A DNA stretch of 64,000 nt from Desulfofundulus kuznetsovii DSM 6115 (GTDB lineage Bacteria; Bacillota; Desulfotomaculia; Desulfotomaculales; Desulfovirgulaceae): NCBI RefSeq assembly GCF_000214705.1, contig NC_015573.1:384501-448500 (forward strand), in the 5' to 3' direction. Below are positions 23,924 through 34,428 of this stretch, piece after piece. The first letter of the stretch is position 1. Each line of letters opens with the position of its first letter. The position numbers and the translations under genes were made by a program. The notes under the pieces are model-generated. The model saw only the letters and a list, made by a program, of their open reading frames with translations. It was not told where the DNA came from and made no database searches.

Positions 23924-25051
23924 TTAGTGAATGGCCGTGATAAAGGCTCCGGCGGCCACGGCGGTACCGATTACCCCGGCTACGTTCGGCCCCATGGCGT
24001 GCATGAGCAGGTAGTTCTGCGGGTTGGCTTCCGAGCCCAGCTGGTGCACCACCCGGGCGGCCATAGGAACTGCGGATACTCCTGCCGCACCGATCAACGG
24101 GTTGACCTTGTTCGTCGTAAACAAGTTCATGATCTTGGCGATCAGGATGCCGCCCGCAGCTGCGAAGGCAAAGGCCACGACACCGAGAATGAAAATGTAA
24201 ATGGTTTGAGGTTTAAGGAAAGTTTCCGCCGACATGGTAGCACCAACACCCAGGCCCAAAAAGATGGTTACGATGTTCATCAGCTCATTGCGCGAAACGT
24301 CGGTGAGGCGCTGGACCACACCCGATTCCATGAACAGGTTGCCCAGCATGAACATGGCGATTAAGGGCGCCGATTTGGGCACCAGCAGGATAATCACCAG
24401 GCTGGCCAGCAGGGGGAAGAGGATTTTTTCTCCCTTGCTCACCGGGCGCATTTGTTTCATGACCATGGCCCGCTCCCTGGGTGTGGTCAGCAGCTTGGCC
24501 ACCGGCGGGATAATCAGGGGCACCAGGGCCATGTAGGAATAAGCAGCCACGGAAACTGCCCCCATCAGATGCGGAGCCAGGTTGGCCGAAAGGAAGATGG
24601 TGGTGGGTCCGTCCGCACCGCCGATAATGCCAATGACGGCCGCTTCGGCAACGCTAAAACCAAATAACAGGGCGGTAAAAAAGGCCGAGTAAACTCCCAG
24701 CTGGGCGGCCGCACCCAGCAGTAAAGTCTTGGGATTGGCAATTACCGGACCGAAGTCGGTCATGGCTCCCAGACCGAGGAAGATCAGGGGAGGGATTAAC
24801 TCGTTCTGGATCCCGTTATGGAAGAACAAGTAGTACAGCCCTCCCGGTTCCATCAGTCCAGTGAGGGGAAAATTGGCTGCAAAAATACCAAAACTAATCG
24901 GCACCAGCAGGAGGGGTTCGACCCCTTTTTTTATGGCCAGGTACATGAGACCAAAGGCAACGGCCCACATGATTAAATTGCCCGGGGTCAAACTGAGGAG
25001 CCCCGTGCTGTTGATGACCTCTGTCAACTGCTCCAGCATAGCCAGTTCCAC
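23924..25051 (-). CDS. Sodium-pumping decarboxylase beta subunit (OadB/GcdB/MmdB family)
   Basis: 375 residues, GTG start 2 bp after the preceding stop; an ATG at 25039 (better spaced AGGTGG) is equally possible. Highly hydrophobic, with family motifs PLIFLGLGAMTDFGPV and the sodium-site segments GIIGGADGPTTIF and NPLIGAAGVSAVPMAARV. The beta subunit decarboxylates carboxybiotin and pumps Na+ out of the cell, storing the energy of oxaloacetate, methylmalonyl-CoA, glutaconyl-CoA or malonate decarboxylation. The specificity-giving carboxyltransferase is not in this operon, so the substrate is open. Confidence 0.92.
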   Translation of the reverse strand: MELAMLEQLTEVINSTGLLSLTPGNLIMWAVAFGLMYLAIKKGVEPLLLVPISFGIFAANFPLTGLMEPGGLYYLFFHNGIQNELIPPLIFLGLGAMTDFGPVIANPKTLLLGAAAQLGVYSAFFTALLFGFSVAEAAVIGIIGGADGPTTIFLSANLAPHLMGAVSVAAYSYMALVPLIIPPVAKLLTTPRERAMVMKQMRPVSKGEKILFPLLASLVIILLVPKSAPLIAMFMLGNLFMESGVVQRLTDVSRNELMNIVTIFLGLGVGATMSAETFLKPQTIYIFILGVVAFAFAAAGGILIAKIMNLFTTNKVNPLIGAAGVSAVPMAARVVHQLGSEANPQNYLLMHAMGPNVAGVIGTAVAAGAFITAIH

Positions 25052-25053
25052 CT

Positions 25054-25269
25054 TTACTCCAAAGTTAAGATTACCGTATCCGGGTTGATTACATCGCCCG
25101 GATTGGCTTTAATTTCCTTGACCACACCACTGGCCGGAGCATAGATTTTGACATACATTTTCATGGCTTCAATAGTGGCCACGGGATCATTCTCCTTCAC
25201 CTGATCCCCCACTTTAACATCAACTGAAATCAGCTTGCCCACCATGGGTGAATTGACCGGAGTAGCCAC
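25054..25269 (-). CDS. Biotin carboxyl-carrier protein of decarboxylase
   Basis: 71 residues, essentially a bare biotinyl domain: biotin-acceptor lysine in IEAMKMYVKI near the middle, preceded by VGDQVKENDPVA and followed by ASGVVKEI. It would shuttle CO2 from the missing carboxyltransferase to the beta subunit. GTG start after AAAGGGGG. The usual Pro/Ala-rich linker of longer carriers is absent. Confidence 0.9.
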   Translation of the reverse strand: MATPVNSPMVGKLISVDVKVGDQVKENDPVATIEAMKMYVKIYAPASGVVKEIKANPGDVINPDTVILTLE

Positions 25270-25286
25270 TTACAGAACCCCCTTTC

Positions 25287-25475
25287 CTAGTGACTTGCAA
25301 CTGTTTTTCCCTGAGCAGGTGCCTGCTGGGATTGTTGGGCGGCAGCTTTTTTCCTGGCGCTGTAGGCAAAAAGCCAGCCGGAAAAGCTCACCACCGCGCT
25401 TAGTATGCCCAGGGCCAGAAACACCGAAACAATACCGCTGATGGCTACTACCAGAGCATTGGTCCAGTCGATCAT
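25287..25475 (-). CDS. Sodium-pumping decarboxylase gamma subunit (OadG-like)
   Basis: 62 residues: one membrane helix (~residues 8-38) followed by a basic and Gln/Ala/Pro-rich tail (ARKKAAAQQSQQ), the layout of OadG subunits that anchor the complex. ATG after AAGGAGGGTT. First gene of the three-gene minus-strand operon; regulatory sites may lie upstream. Confidence 0.8.
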   Translation of the reverse strand: MIDWTNALVVAISGIVSVFLALGILSAVVSFSGWLFAYSARKKAAAQQSQQAPAQGKTVASH

Positions 25476-25589
25476 TTGTTAACCCTCCTTTTTAATTTTT
25501 ATAAATTCCCGCTTTCATCAATCCCGCTTAAAATTCCCCGGTAAGAACCTTGTAAGATCAGCCGTTTGAAGATAACCAAATTTTGTTTA

Positions 25590-25620
25590 TTGTATTCAAC
25601 AAACAGTATATTGTATACAG
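25590..25620. promoter_or_regulatory. Paired palindromic operator-like sites
   Basis: TTGTATTCAA (25590-25599) and TTGTATACAG (25611-25620, containing the perfect palindrome TGTATACA) lie 21 bp apart, i.e. two helical turns, in the AT-rich region upstream of the minus-strand decarboxylase operon. GntR-family regulators often bind such sequences. No other gene is seen in 25476-26065. Confidence 0.35.
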
Positions 25621-25967
25621 AACAGAAATGCAATACATCTTTTTTCTAAAAAGAATATTCAAAATTCTAAATACCAGAAAGCACGCTCTCTTAGTTTTTG
25701 GAAAGGTATACCTTTTGCCGCTTTTCCGGTGCAGCCCGGAGCCCGCAATACCTGCAGCCTGCCGGGACTTTTCGGTATTTTAATTTTTGACAGAATTTCA
25801 TATTGCAGTTTTGGCTCTCTTCAGGTAAAATACCTTACTAGTGTATAATGCATATATCGGGCCAGCAAGGGCTTTTTTGGAAAAATTTTTGCCATAAATT
25901 TTTTGGGGGCTGGGAAATAAAAGGCCTTTTTTCTGGAGGAAATATCCTTGAACCGTAGAATTAAGTA

Positions 25968-26012
25968 TTTACCTTAAAAATGGTTACACTATAATACTGT
26001 TCGGCCTATAAT
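25968..26012 (+). promoter_or_regulatory. Promoter region of tig
   Basis: Two TATAAT boxes (25990-25995 and 26007-26012). The first has TTTACC 16 bp upstream; the second has TTACAC 17 bp upstream. Both are within 80 bp of the trigger-factor start. Confidence 0.55.
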
Positions 26013-26065
26013 GGCAAAAGGGGCTAAATTTGGTTATTTAAAAAGCTTTATAAGGGGGAGCATAG

Positions 26066-27382
26066 ATGAAAGCTAACGCGGAAAGGATAGAGAAAAATAC
26101 TGTTTTACTGGAAGTAGAGGTAGATGCCGATCAATTTTCCCAGGCAATGGATAGAGCCTACCGGAAGCTGGTCAAGAAGGTTAACGTGCCCGGCTTCCGG
26201 CCTGGTAAAGCTCCCCGGATTATCCTGGAGCGGCATATCGGCAAACAGGCATTGCTGGACGAAGCAGTGGAAATGCTGATTCCGGAAGCCTATTTTAAAG
26301 CAGTACAAGATACTGGTATCGAACCGGTGGCCCAGCCCCAGCTGGAACTGGTCCAGGTGGAAGAGGGTAAGCCGGTGGTTTTTAAGGCCAGGGTAGTGGT
26401 AAAGCCTGAAGTGGAACTGGGCCAGTACAAGGGTCTGGAAGTAACCCAACCCAGTACGGAAGTAACGCCCGAGGATGTACAAAAAGAACTGGAACGGTTG
26501 CAAAACCGCCATGCCAGGCTGGTGAGCCTTGACGAGGGTACGGTACAGCAAGGAGACCTGGTTACCATTGACTTTGAAGGCCGGGTGGACGGCGAGCCCT
26601 TTGAGGGCGGGCAGGCTACCGATTATACCCTGGAAGTTGGGAACGCCGGGTTAATCCCTGGTTTTGAGGACCAGCTTTTGGGGATGGCCATCAACGAGAC
26701 GAAGGAGATCACGGTCCGCTTTCCCGAAGACTATCCCAAGCCGGAGCTTTCGGGCAAGGAAGCCGTTTTTACCGTTACCGTGAAGGCCATCAAGCGCAAG
26801 GAGCTGGCCCCGCTGGATGACGAGTTTGCCAAGGACGTGAGTGAGTTTGATACCCTGGAGGAATTAAGGGCGGACCTGGAGAATAAATTAAAACAAGCTG
26901 CCGAAGCCAGGGCAAAGGCCGAAACCCGTCAGGCCGTCCTGAAGAAGGCGGTGGAAAATGCACAGGTTGACATCCCTGAGGAAATGATTCAAACCCGTCT
27001 GGCGGAAATGCTTCAAAGCCTGGAGCGGCGCTTAATGGTTCAGGGTCTCACTCTGGAAAACTATTTGAAGTACTCAAACAGCACCGTGGAGGAAATGGAA
27101 GAACGCCTCCGCCCGGATGCCCGGGAGAGCCTGAAGACCATGCTGGTGCTGGATGCCATCGCCAAAGCTGAAAACATCACCGTCACCGAAGAAGAAATAC
27201 AGGCGGAGATTGAGCGGATGGCTAAAGAAATGCAGCAGGATCCCGCGGTAGTGCGTAAAGTGGTGGAGGGCCAGGGTCAGCTGGAGGCGGTCACAACGGG
27301 GTTGGTGCGGGATAAGGTAATCCAGTTCTTAGTGGACCAGGCTAATATAGTCGCGCAGGACGGGCAACCGGCGACGGAATAA
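26066..27382 (+). CDS. tig: Trigger factor
   Basis: Ribosome-bound chaperone and peptidyl-prolyl isomerase acting on nascent chains. 438 residues. The N-terminal ribosome-binding domain has the signature VPGFRPGKAPR (the family's GFRxGKxP loop, ~residues 41-51). A central FKBP-type domain (~155-245) has GDLVTIDFEGRVDG, and a long helical C-terminal domain follows. ATG start after AAGGGGGAG. It heads the tig-clpP-clpX-lonB-lon-ysxC cluster, the usual Firmicutes order. Confidence 0.97.
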   Translation: MKANAERIEKNTVLLEVEVDADQFSQAMDRAYRKLVKKVNVPGFRPGKAPRIILERHIGKQALLDEAVEMLIPEAYFKAVQDTGIEPVAQPQLELVQVEEGKPVVFKARVVVKPEVELGQYKGLEVTQPSTEVTPEDVQKELERLQNRHARLVSLDEGTVQQGDLVTIDFEGRVDGEPFEGGQATDYTLEVGNAGLIPGFEDQLLGMAINETKEITVRFPEDYPKPELSGKEAVFTVTVKAIKRKELAPLDDEFAKDVSEFDTLEELRADLENKLKQAAEARAKAETRQAVLKKAVENAQVDIPEEMIQTRLAEMLQSLERRLMVQGLTLENYLKYSNSTVEEMEERLRPDARESLKTMLVLDAIAKAENITVTEEEIQAEIERMAKEMQQDPAVVRKVVEGQGQLEAVTTGLVRDKVIQFLVDQANIVAQDGQPATE

Positions 27383-27444
27383 GTTCCCGCTTGTGATCGC
27401 TGTAGTAATAATAATCCATCCTTTACGCAGGAGGTAGCGTTATC

Positions 27445-28038
27445 ATGTCGACTTTAGTGCCAATTGTCGTTGAGCAAACCAACCGCGGTGAGCGGGCATA
27501 CGATATTTACTCCCGTCTTTTAAAGGACCGGATTATTTTCATTGGCGGACCTATAGACGATCATGTGGCCAATCTGGTTATTGCCCAGATGCTTTTCCTG
27601 GAGGCCGAGGACCCGGAAAAGGATATCCATTTTTATATCAACTCCCCCGGCGGCGTTGTTACTGCCGGGTTGGCCATTTATGATACCATGCAGTATATTA
27701 AACCGGATGTTTCCACCATCTGCCTTGGGCAGGCCGCCAGCATGGGCTCCTTTTTGCTGGCTGCCGGCGCCAAGGGTAAGCGCTATGCCCTGCCCTACGC
27801 CCGGATCATGTTGCACCAGCCCCTGGGCGGGGTGCAGGGTCAGGCGACGGAGATTGAGATCCATGCCCGGGAGATCCTGCGCATAAAAGATATCTTGAAT
27901 GAACTGCTGGCCAAACATACGGGTCAGCCCAGGGAAAAAATTGCCCGGGATACTGATCGAGACTTCTTTATGTCCGCTGAAGAAGCAAAGGAATATGGTA
28001 TCATCGATGAGGTGTTGACCTATCGCAAGCCAAAATAA
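27445..28038 (+). CDS. clpP: ATP-dependent Clp protease proteolytic subunit
   Basis: Serine peptidase that forms the double-heptameric chamber of ClpXP. 197 residues. The catalytic Ser is in [11 protein letters not shown], His in MLHQPLGG and Asp in [12 protein letters not shown] after AGGAGGTAG. The gene is followed by clpX at 15 bp. Confidence 0.98.
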   Translation: MSTLVPIVVEQTNRGERAYDIYSRLLKDRIIFIGGPIDDHVANLVIAQMLFLEAEDPEKDIHFYINSPGGVVTAGLAIYDTMQYIKPDVSTICLGQAASMGSFLLAAGAKGKRYALPYARIMLHQPLGGVQGQATEIEIHAREILRIKDILNELLAKHTGQPREKIARDTDRDFFMSAEEAKEYGIIDEVLTYRKPK

Positions 28039-28053
28039 AAGAGGTGTTTAGCT

Positions 28054-29304
28054 ATGTTTAACGACAAAGGTCAGCTCAAGTGCTCCTTCTGCGGCAAACT
28101 CCAGGACCAGGTCAAAAAACTGGTGGCCGGTCCCGGGGTGTACATTTGCGATGAGTGCATTGAGCTTTGCAACGAAATTATTGAAGAGGAACTGAGCGAG
28201 GACCTTGGGCTTGACCTGGGGGACATCCCGAAGCCTAAGGAAATCAAAGAAATACTGGACCAGTACGTCATCGGCCAGGAGCAGGCCAAAAAAACCCTGG
28301 CCGTGGCGGTTTACAACCACTACAAGCGCATCAATCTGGGTGGCAAGATAGATGATGTGGAACTGCAGAAGAGCAACATCATCATGCTGGGGCCCACGGG
28401 ATGCGGTAAAACCCTGCTAGCCCAGACCCTGGCGCGGTTGCTCAATGTTCCCTTTGCCATTGCCGATGCCACATCCCTGACCGAAGCCGGTTACGTGGGA
28501 GAGGACGTGGAAAACATCCTCTTAAAACTCATCCAGGCGGCCGATTACGATGTGGAGAAGGCGGAAAAGGGCATTGTCTACATTGACGAAATCGACAAGA
28601 TCGCCCGTAAGTCGGAAAACCCGTCTATTACCCGGGACGTGTCCGGCGAGGGCGTACAGCAGGCCCTCTTAAAGATCCTGGAGGGTACCGTGGCCAGCGT
28701 GCCGCCCCAGGGTGGTCGCAAGCACCCCCACCAGGAGTTCATCCAGCTGGACACCACCAATATCCTGTTTATCTGCGGCGGTGCCTTTGACGGTATCGAG
28801 AAGATCATCCAGAACCGCATCGGGAAAAAGGGCTTGGGCTTTGGCGCCGAAATCCAGAGCAGGCGGGATCAGAAAATTGGGGAGATCTTAAGCCAGATCC
28901 TGCCGGAAGACCTGCTTAAATACGGTCTTATCCCCGAGTTTGTCGGCCGTTTGCCCATTATCGTCACCCTGGACGCCCTGGATGAGGAAGCCCTCATCCG
29001 CATCCTCACCGAGCCCAAGAACGCCCTGGTCAAACAGTATGAAAAACTGTTCGAGCTGGATGGGGTGAGCCTGGAGTTCCACCCCGACGCCCTGCGGACG
29101 GTGGCCCAGGAGGCCCTCAAGCGCAACACCGGTGCCCGGGGATTGCGGGCCATCCTGGAGGACATCATGCTGGACGTAATGTATGAAATTCCCTCCCGGG
29201 AAGATATCGCCAGGGTGATCATTACTAAAGAGACCATCCTGAAAAAGGAAAAACCCCTGGTGGTGGCCCTAGACCGCAAAAAGAAAAAGGAAGAAACGGC
29301 GTAA
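28054..29304 (+). CDS. clpX: ATP-dependent Clp protease ATPase subunit ClpX
   Basis: AAA+ unfoldase partner of ClpP. 416 residues: N-terminal zinc-binding domain (CSFCGK...CDECIELC), Walker A GPTGCGKT (Cys in place of the more common Ser), Walker B VYIDEIDK, and the IGF-type ClpP contact loop region near [13 protein letters not shown] after AAGAGGTG. Forms an operon with clpP. Confidence 0.98.
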   Translation: MFNDKGQLKCSFCGKLQDQVKKLVAGPGVYICDECIELCNEIIEEELSEDLGLDLGDIPKPKEIKEILDQYVIGQEQAKKTLAVAVYNHYKRINLGGKIDDVELQKSNIIMLGPTGCGKTLLAQTLARLLNVPFAIADATSLTEAGYVGEDVENILLKLIQAADYDVEKAEKGIVYIDEIDKIARKSENPSITRDVSGEGVQQALLKILEGTVASVPPQGGRKHPHQEFIQLDTTNILFICGGAFDGIEKIIQNRIGKKGLGFGAEIQSRRDQKIGEILSQILPEDLLKYGLIPEFVGRLPIIVTLDALDEEALIRILTEPKNALVKQYEKLFELDGVSLEFHPDALRTVAQEALKRNTGARGLRAILEDIMLDVMYEIPSREDIARVIITKETILKKEKPLVVALDRKKKKEETA

Positions 29305-29330
29305 TTGCCGGAAGGTAAAATAGATTGCAG

Positions 29331-29358
29331 GCACACGTAGTTATGCGTGTGCTTTTTT
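29331..29358 (+). terminator. Terminator after clpX
   Basis: Perfect stem GCACACG / CGTGTGC, loop TAGTTATG, six T. Confidence 0.9.
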
Positions 29359-29473
29359 GTTAGTTTCTTGGGGGATACTCAGTTAACTGTGAAAAATAGG
29401 GTAGCAGTGTTTTTTAGATGCATAAAAGGGCAATAATAGATCTTGCCAGAAATCAAGGCAAGGAGGCATGACC

Positions 29474-31210
29474 GTGGCAGATTTTCCCGGGGGACTGGGC
29501 AGCTTTATCACCTTTGTCCAGGTTTTCTTTGGAGTGATCATCGGCCTTTACTTCTGGAACCTGTTAAAGGCCCAGCAGGGTAATAGAACGGCCGTGGAAC
29601 GGGAATCTCGCAAGGAAATAGAAAAGCTGCAACGGTTGCGGTCCATTTCCCTCACCGAACCGCTGGCTGAAAAAACCCGGCCCAGCAAATTCGAGGAGAT
29701 CATTGGCCAGGAGGAAGGTTTGCGCTCCCTGCGGGCGGCCCTTTGCGGCCCCAATCCCCAGCATGTCATTATTTACGGGCCACCCGGGGTGGGCAAGACG
29801 GCGGCCGCCAGGCTGGTGCTGGAGGAAGCCAAAAAAAACCCCCATTCTCCCTTCAAAGAAAATGCGAAGTTTGTGGAGGTGGATGCCACCACCGCCCGCT
29901 TTGACGAGCGGGGGATTGCCGACCCCCTGATTGGTTCGGTGCACGATCCCATCTACCAGGGAGCCGGACCTATGGGCATGGCGGGCATACCCCAGCCCAA
30001 GCCCGGTGCGGTGACCAGAGCCCATGGGGGGGTACTCTTTATTGATGAAATTGGCGAACTTCACCCGATTCAGATGAACAAGCTGCTCAAGGTCATGGAG
30101 GACCGCAAGGTCCTTTTAGAAAGCGCCTATTACAGTTCCGAAGATCCCAATATTCCCGGCCATATCCATGATATCTTTCAAAACGGCCTGCCCGCGGATT
30201 TCCGCCTGGTGGGGGCTACCACCCGCACCCCGGAGGAAATTCCGCCGGCGCTGCGCTCCCGCTGTGTGGAGATCTTTTTCCGCCCTTTGCTGCCCCACGA
30301 AATTGAAATTATTGCCGCCAACGCCGCCCGCAAGGTTGGTTTTCCCCTGGATGAGCGGGGGCTGGCAGTCATTAAAAAATTTGCCACCAACGGACGGGAG
30401 GCGGTAAACATTGTACAGATCGCCGCCGGTATTGCTCTTACCGAGGGACGCCAGCAGATCAAAGCGGCCGATGTGGAATGGGTTGTGCACAGCGGCCAGT
30501 ACAGCCCCCGGCCCGAAAAGAAGGTGGCCTCCCAACCCCAGGTGGGTCTGGTCAACGGCCTGGCCGTTTACGGTCCCAACATGGGGGCGCTGTTAGAAAT
30601 TGAAGCCAACGCCCTGCCTGTCCCCCGTGGTCAGGGCAAGGTGATTGTTACCGGCGTGGTGGACGAAGAAGAGGTGAAAGGACGGGGGCGGACCATGCGG
30701 CGCAAGAGCATGGCCCGGGGGGCGGTGGAAAATGTCCTCACCGTTCTGCGCCGCACCACTGATGTGGACCCCCGCGACTACGACATCCATGTGAACTTCC
30801 CCGGCGGCATTCCGGTGGACGGGCCTTCGGCCGGGGTGGCAGTGGCTACGGCGGTATACTCGGCCATTACGGGCATCCCCGTGGATAACCGGGTGGCTAT
30901 GACCGGCGAGGTTTCCATCCGTGGTCTCGTGTTGCCCGTGGGGGGAATCGTGCCCAAAGTGGAAGCTGCCCGCCAGGCCGGGGCCAGGAAGGTTTTCATC
31001 CCCCGGGAAAATTACCAGGAGCTTTTCCGGGACCTGCCGGACGTAGAGGTGGTACCGGTGGACACGCTGGAAGAGGTGCTCAAAACGGCCCTGATGGAAC
31101 AACCCGGCGCCGCCTGCAAAGGCGTCCTGCCGGCGCCGCGGGATGTGCTGGCGGCAGCGGGACTGCTTTCTTCCCCCGGCCTTTCGTCAAACCACTGTCC
31201 CGGGAGTTAA
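29474..31210 (+). CDS. lonB: ATP-dependent protease LonB (sporulation type)
   Basis: 578 residues from GTG 29474; an ATG two codons upstream is too close to the AGGAGG site. N-terminal membrane helix (~residues 10-32, FVQVFFGVIIGLYFWNLL), AAA+ domain with Walker A GPPGVGKT and Walker B LFIDEIGEL, and a Lon protease domain with catalytic Ser in DGPSAGVAV and Lys in GGIVPKVEAA. It lacks the large N-terminal substrate domain of LonA. In Bacillus the equivalent gene is switched on in the forespore; the position between clpX and lonA is the same here. Confidence 0.94.
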   Translation: MADFPGGLGSFITFVQVFFGVIIGLYFWNLLKAQQGNRTAVERESRKEIEKLQRLRSISLTEPLAEKTRPSKFEEIIGQEEGLRSLRAALCGPNPQHVIIYGPPGVGKTAAARLVLEEAKKNPHSPFKENAKFVEVDATTARFDERGIADPLIGSVHDPIYQGAGPMGMAGIPQPKPGAVTRAHGGVLFIDEIGELHPIQMNKLLKVMEDRKVLLESAYYSSEDPNIPGHIHDIFQNGLPADFRLVGATTRTPEEIPPALRSRCVEIFFRPLLPHEIEIIAANAARKVGFPLDERGLAVIKKFATNGREAVNIVQIAAGIALTEGRQQIKAADVEWVVHSGQYSPRPEKKVASQPQVGLVNGLAVYGPNMGALLEIEANALPVPRGQGKVIVTGVVDEEEVKGRGRTMRRKSMARGAVENVLTVLRRTTDVDPRDYDIHVNFPGGIPVDGPSAGVAVATAVYSAITGIPVDNRVAMTGEVSIRGLVLPVGGIVPKVEAARQAGARKVFIPRENYQELFRDLPDVEVVPVDTLEEVLKTALMEQPGAACKGVLPAPRDVLAAAGLLSSPGLSSNHCPGS

Positions 31211-31235
31211 ACCCCAAAATATGGACGGGTGGTGC

Positions 31236-31275
31236 GCTGCATTCTCATCATAACGGTTTTACTGAACATTTACGA
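31236..31275 (-). repeat. Fragment of the 1186-1384 repeat family
   Basis: Read on the minus strand, GTAAATGTTCAGTAAAACCG followed by TTATGATGA-AATGC matches the left end of the 1186-1384 element for about 38 bases. No second end is visible. Confidence 0.5.
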
Positions 31276-31298
31276 CCAGTGAATATTAGCTGTTCCTG

Positions 31299-31331
31299 AC
31301 CCGGTGTCTTGCGCCGGGTTCTTGTTTTTCC
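31299..31331 (+). terminator. Terminator after lonB
   Basis: Stem CCCGG / CCGGG around TGTCTTGCG, followed by TTCTTGTTTTT. Confidence 0.65.
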
Positions 31332-31427
31332 GCACCACTTATTGCTATGGCAGGAACGTTAGGTGTATGTTAAAATAGTGGTGTGTGTGGCCGGAACGCA
31401 GAAACATACCGAGAAGGAGGTGCAGCT

Positions 31428-33863
31428 ATGGAGCCGGTAGTACGAATTTTACCATTGCTGCCGTTAAGAGGCATACTGGTATTTCCCTACATGGTCATCC
31501 ACCTCGACGTGGGTAGGGAAAAGTCGGTGCAGGCCATTGAGCAGGCCATGATGAACGACCGCATTATTTTTCTGGCCACCCAGAAGGAAGCCCAGACCGA
31601 CGATCCCGGCGTTGATGACATATACCGGATTGGTAGCGTAGCCGAGGTGAAACAGCTTCTCAAGTTGCCCGGCGGTACCATCCGGGTTCTGGTAGAAGGT
31701 CTTGCCCGGGGCCATATCCGGCGTTACCTGGCCTATGAGCCTTTCTTTAAAGTAGAAGTGGAACAATATAATGAAGATTTTATCAAAACCCCCGAAATTG
31801 AGGCGTTGATGCGCAGCCTGGTTTACCAGTTCGAGCAATACGTGAAACTCTCCAAGCGCATCCCGCCGGAAACGGTGGTTTCCGTGGTCAACCTGGAGGA
31901 ACCGGGACGGCTGGCTGATATCGTTGCCTCCCATCTGCCCCTGCGCATAGAGGAAAAACAGCAGGTGCTGGAAGCCGTGGACATTGTCAAACGGCTGGAG
32001 AAGCTGTGCGCCCTGGTGGCCAGGGAACTGGAGATCGTGGAACTGGAGCGCAAGATCAATATCCGTGTGCGCAAGCAGATGGAGAAAACCCAGAAGGAAT
32101 ATTACCTGCGGGAGCAGATGAAGGCCATTCAGCGGGAATTGGGTGAAAAAGACGAGCGCGTGGCGGAGGGTGAGGAATACCGGGAGAAGATTGCCGAAGC
32201 CAAGCTGCCCAAGGAAGTGGAAGAAAAGGCCCTCAAGGAGGTGGAGCGACTGGAAAAAATGCCGCCCATGGCGGCGGAATCGGCGGTTATTCGCAATTAC
32301 CTGGACTGGTTGCTGGCGCTGCCCTGGAGCAAGAGCACCCGGGACCGGCTGGATATCAAGGCTGCCGAAGCCATCCTGGAAGAAGACCATTATGGCCTCA
32401 CCGAGGTCAAGGAGCGGATCCTGGAGTACCTGGCCATCCGCAAGCTGAACAAGAAGATGAAGGGCCCCATCTTGTGCTTCGTCGGCCCGCCGGGGGTTGG
32501 CAAGACCTCCCTGGGCCGTTCCATTGCCCGGGCCCTTGAGCGCAAGTTTGTGCGCATTTCCCTGGGCGGCGTGCGGGATGAAGCGGAAATCCGCGGTCAT
32601 CGCCGCACATATGTGGGTGCGTTGCCGGGCAGGATAATCCAGGGAATGCGCAACGCCGGTTCCAAGAACCCGGTATTTCTGCTGGATGAAATTGATAAGA
32701 TGAGCATGGACTTCCGGGGCGATCCCTCGGCGGCCCTGCTGGAAGTGCTGGACCCGGAGCAAAACAACAGCTTCAGTGACCATTACATTGAAGTACCCTT
32801 TGACCTTTCCAATGTAATGTTCATCACCACGGCCAACGTCCAGCACAGTATCCCGCGGCCCCTTCTGGACCGCATGGAAGTGATCCAGATTTCCGGTTAC
32901 ACTGAAGAGGAAAAAGTGCAGATAGCCTTGAGGCACCTTTTACCCAAACAGCTGAAGGAACACGGGCTCACCCGGGAGATGTTCAGCATTTCAGAAAAAG
33001 CCATTCGCCGGGTTATCCGGGAGTACACCCGGGAAAGCGGCGTGCGTAACCTGGAGCGGCAGATTGCCACCCTTTGCCGCAAGGCCGCCCGGCAGATCGT
33101 GGCAGAGGAAACGAAAAAGGTTCGCGTTACCGTGCAAAACCTGGAGCACTTCCTGGGAACGCCCAAGTTCCGTTACGGGGTGGCCGAACAGGAAGATCAG
33201 GTGGGCGTGGCCACGGGTCTGGCCTGGACCGAGGTTGGGGGCGACACCCTGGCCATCGAGGTTACCGTTTACCGGGGTACCGGCCGGCTTACTTTGACGG
33301 GTAAACTGGGTGAAGTAATGAAGGAATCCGCCCAGGCCAGCTACAGTTATGTACGCAGCCGGGCGGGTCAGCTGGGCATAGATGAAGAAGTGTTTGACAA
33401 GCACGATATCCACATCCACGTTCCGGAGGGGGCCATCCCCAAGGACGGGCCTTCGGCCGGCATTACCATGGCCTGCGCCCTGGCTTCGGCCTTCACGGGG
33501 CGCAAGGTGCGCCATGATGTGGCCATGACCGGGGAAATTACCTTGAGGGGGCGCGTGCTGCCCGTGGGCGGCATCAAGGAAAAGGTGCTGGCCGCACACC
33601 GGGCGGGTATCACCACGGTGATTCTGCCCAAGGATAACCGCAAGGAGCTGGACGATATACCGTCCAACGTCAGGAGCAAGATGCAGTTCATCCAGGTGGA
33701 GCACATGGATGAAGTCCTGGAGATAGCCCTTTTAGAAAAGGAGCAGGAGCACGAAGCTGCTGAACTGGGCTCCTCCCCGGGGGAGGTTCCCGAGGTTTCC
33801 TACCAGCCTGTGATACCGGTTAAGGAGGATCCCGCCGCGATCCATGAACATCGTTTCTGCTGA
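31428..33863 (+). CDS. lon: ATP-dependent protease La (Lon, LonA)
   Basis: 811 residues from the ATG after AAGGAGGTG; a longer frame from 31383 has no such signal. Degrades damaged and regulatory proteins in the cytosol. N-terminal substrate domain (~residues 5-200), helical linker, AAA+ domain with GPPGVGKT and [11 protein letters not shown], and protease domain with Ser in DGPSAGIT and Lys in [10 protein letters not shown]. The last 20 bp overlap the ysxC start, so the two are coupled. Confidence 0.98.
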   Translation: MEPVVRILPLLPLRGILVFPYMVIHLDVGREKSVQAIEQAMMNDRIIFLATQKEAQTDDPGVDDIYRIGSVAEVKQLLKLPGGTIRVLVEGLARGHIRRYLAYEPFFKVEVEQYNEDFIKTPEIEALMRSLVYQFEQYVKLSKRIPPETVVSVVNLEEPGRLADIVASHLPLRIEEKQQVLEAVDIVKRLEKLCALVARELEIVELERKINIRVRKQMEKTQKEYYLREQMKAIQRELGEKDERVAEGEEYREKIAEAKLPKEVEEKALKEVERLEKMPPMAAESAVIRNYLDWLLALPWSKSTRDRLDIKAAEAILEEDHYGLTEVKERILEYLAIRKLNKKMKGPILCFVGPPGVGKTSLGRSIARALERKFVRISLGGVRDEAEIRGHRRTYVGALPGRIIQGMRNAGSKNPVFLLDEIDKMSMDFRGDPSAALLEVLDPEQNNSFSDHYIEVPFDLSNVMFITTANVQHSIPRPLLDRMEVIQISGYTEEEKVQIALRHLLPKQLKEHGLTREMFSISEKAIRRVIREYTRESGVRNLERQIATLCRKAARQIVAEETKKVRVTVQNLEHFLGTPKFRYGVAEQEDQVGVATGLAWTEVGGDTLAIEVTVYRGTGRLTLTGKLGEVMKESAQASYSYVRSRAGQLGIDEEVFDKHDIHIHVPEGAIPKDGPSAGITMACALASAFTGRKVRHDVAMTGEITLRGRVLPVGGIKEKVLAAHRAGITTVILPKDNRKELDDIPSNVRSKMQFIQVEHMDEVLEIALLEKEQEHEAAELGSSPGEVPEVSYQPVIPVKEDPAAIHEHRFC

Positions 33864-34428
33864 GTTTGTTAAAAGTGTAGTCGATTTGCAACGCTGCCCG
33901 GCCGGGGGCAGGCCCGAGGTTGCCCTGGCCGGGCGCTCCAATGTAGGGAAGTCGTCCCTGTTGAACTGCCTGGTCAACCGCCGGAATCTAGCCCGCACCA
34001 GCAATACCCCGGGCAGGACCCGTACCCTGAATTTTTACCTGATCAACAACCGGTTTTACCTGGTGGACCTGCCCGGGTACGGCTACGCACGGGTGCCGGA
34101 GAAGATGCGGGCCAGCTGGGGACCTTTGATTGAGGGCTACCTGTCCCGCCGCCCGGAGTTGCGGGGTGTAATCCAGATCGTGGACTTGCGCCATCCTCCC
34201 ACCGCCCAGGACGTGCAGCTGTACCAGTGGCTGAAACATCACCACCTGCCTGCAGTGGTGGTGGCTACCAAGGCGGACAAGCTTTCCAAAAGCCAGGGCC
34301 TGCGGCAGTTGCTGGTAGTCCGGCAGACCCTGGGTTTAACCGGGGACGACCCCCTGATTAAATTTTCCGCCCGCACCCGTGAAGGGCGGGACGAGCTCTG
34401 GCGCGTCATCGAGGGATGGATAAATTAA
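33844..34428 (+). CDS. ysxC: Ribosome biogenesis GTP-binding protein YsxC/EngB
   Basis: Essential GTPase for large-subunit assembly. 194 residues. G1 [10 protein letters not shown]3 DLPGYGYA and G4 TKADK are present. The start lies inside the 3' end of lon, preceded by AAGGAGGAT. The stop region overlaps by 4 bp the end of the convergent solute-binding protein gene. Confidence 0.97.
   Translation: MNIVSAEFVKSVVDLQRCPAGGRPEVALAGRSNVGKSSLLNCLVNRRNLARTSNTPGRTRTLNFYLINNRFYLVDLPGYGYARVPEKMRASWGPLIEGYLSRRPELRGVIQIVDLRHPPTAQDVQLYQWLKHHHLPAVVVATKADKLSKSQGLRQLLVVRQTLGLTGDDPLIKFSARTREGRDELWRVIEGWIN

Noticed and set aside
31464-32936. 490-codon open frame on the minus strand opposite lon
   Set aside because: Shadow frame of a GC-rich conserved gene; low-complexity His/Gln/Phe-rich translation with no motif and no ribosome-binding site.
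29474-33863. Two consecutive Lon genes as a recent duplication
   Set aside because: They are the distinct LonB and LonA types in the same order as in Bacillus, an ancient arrangement.
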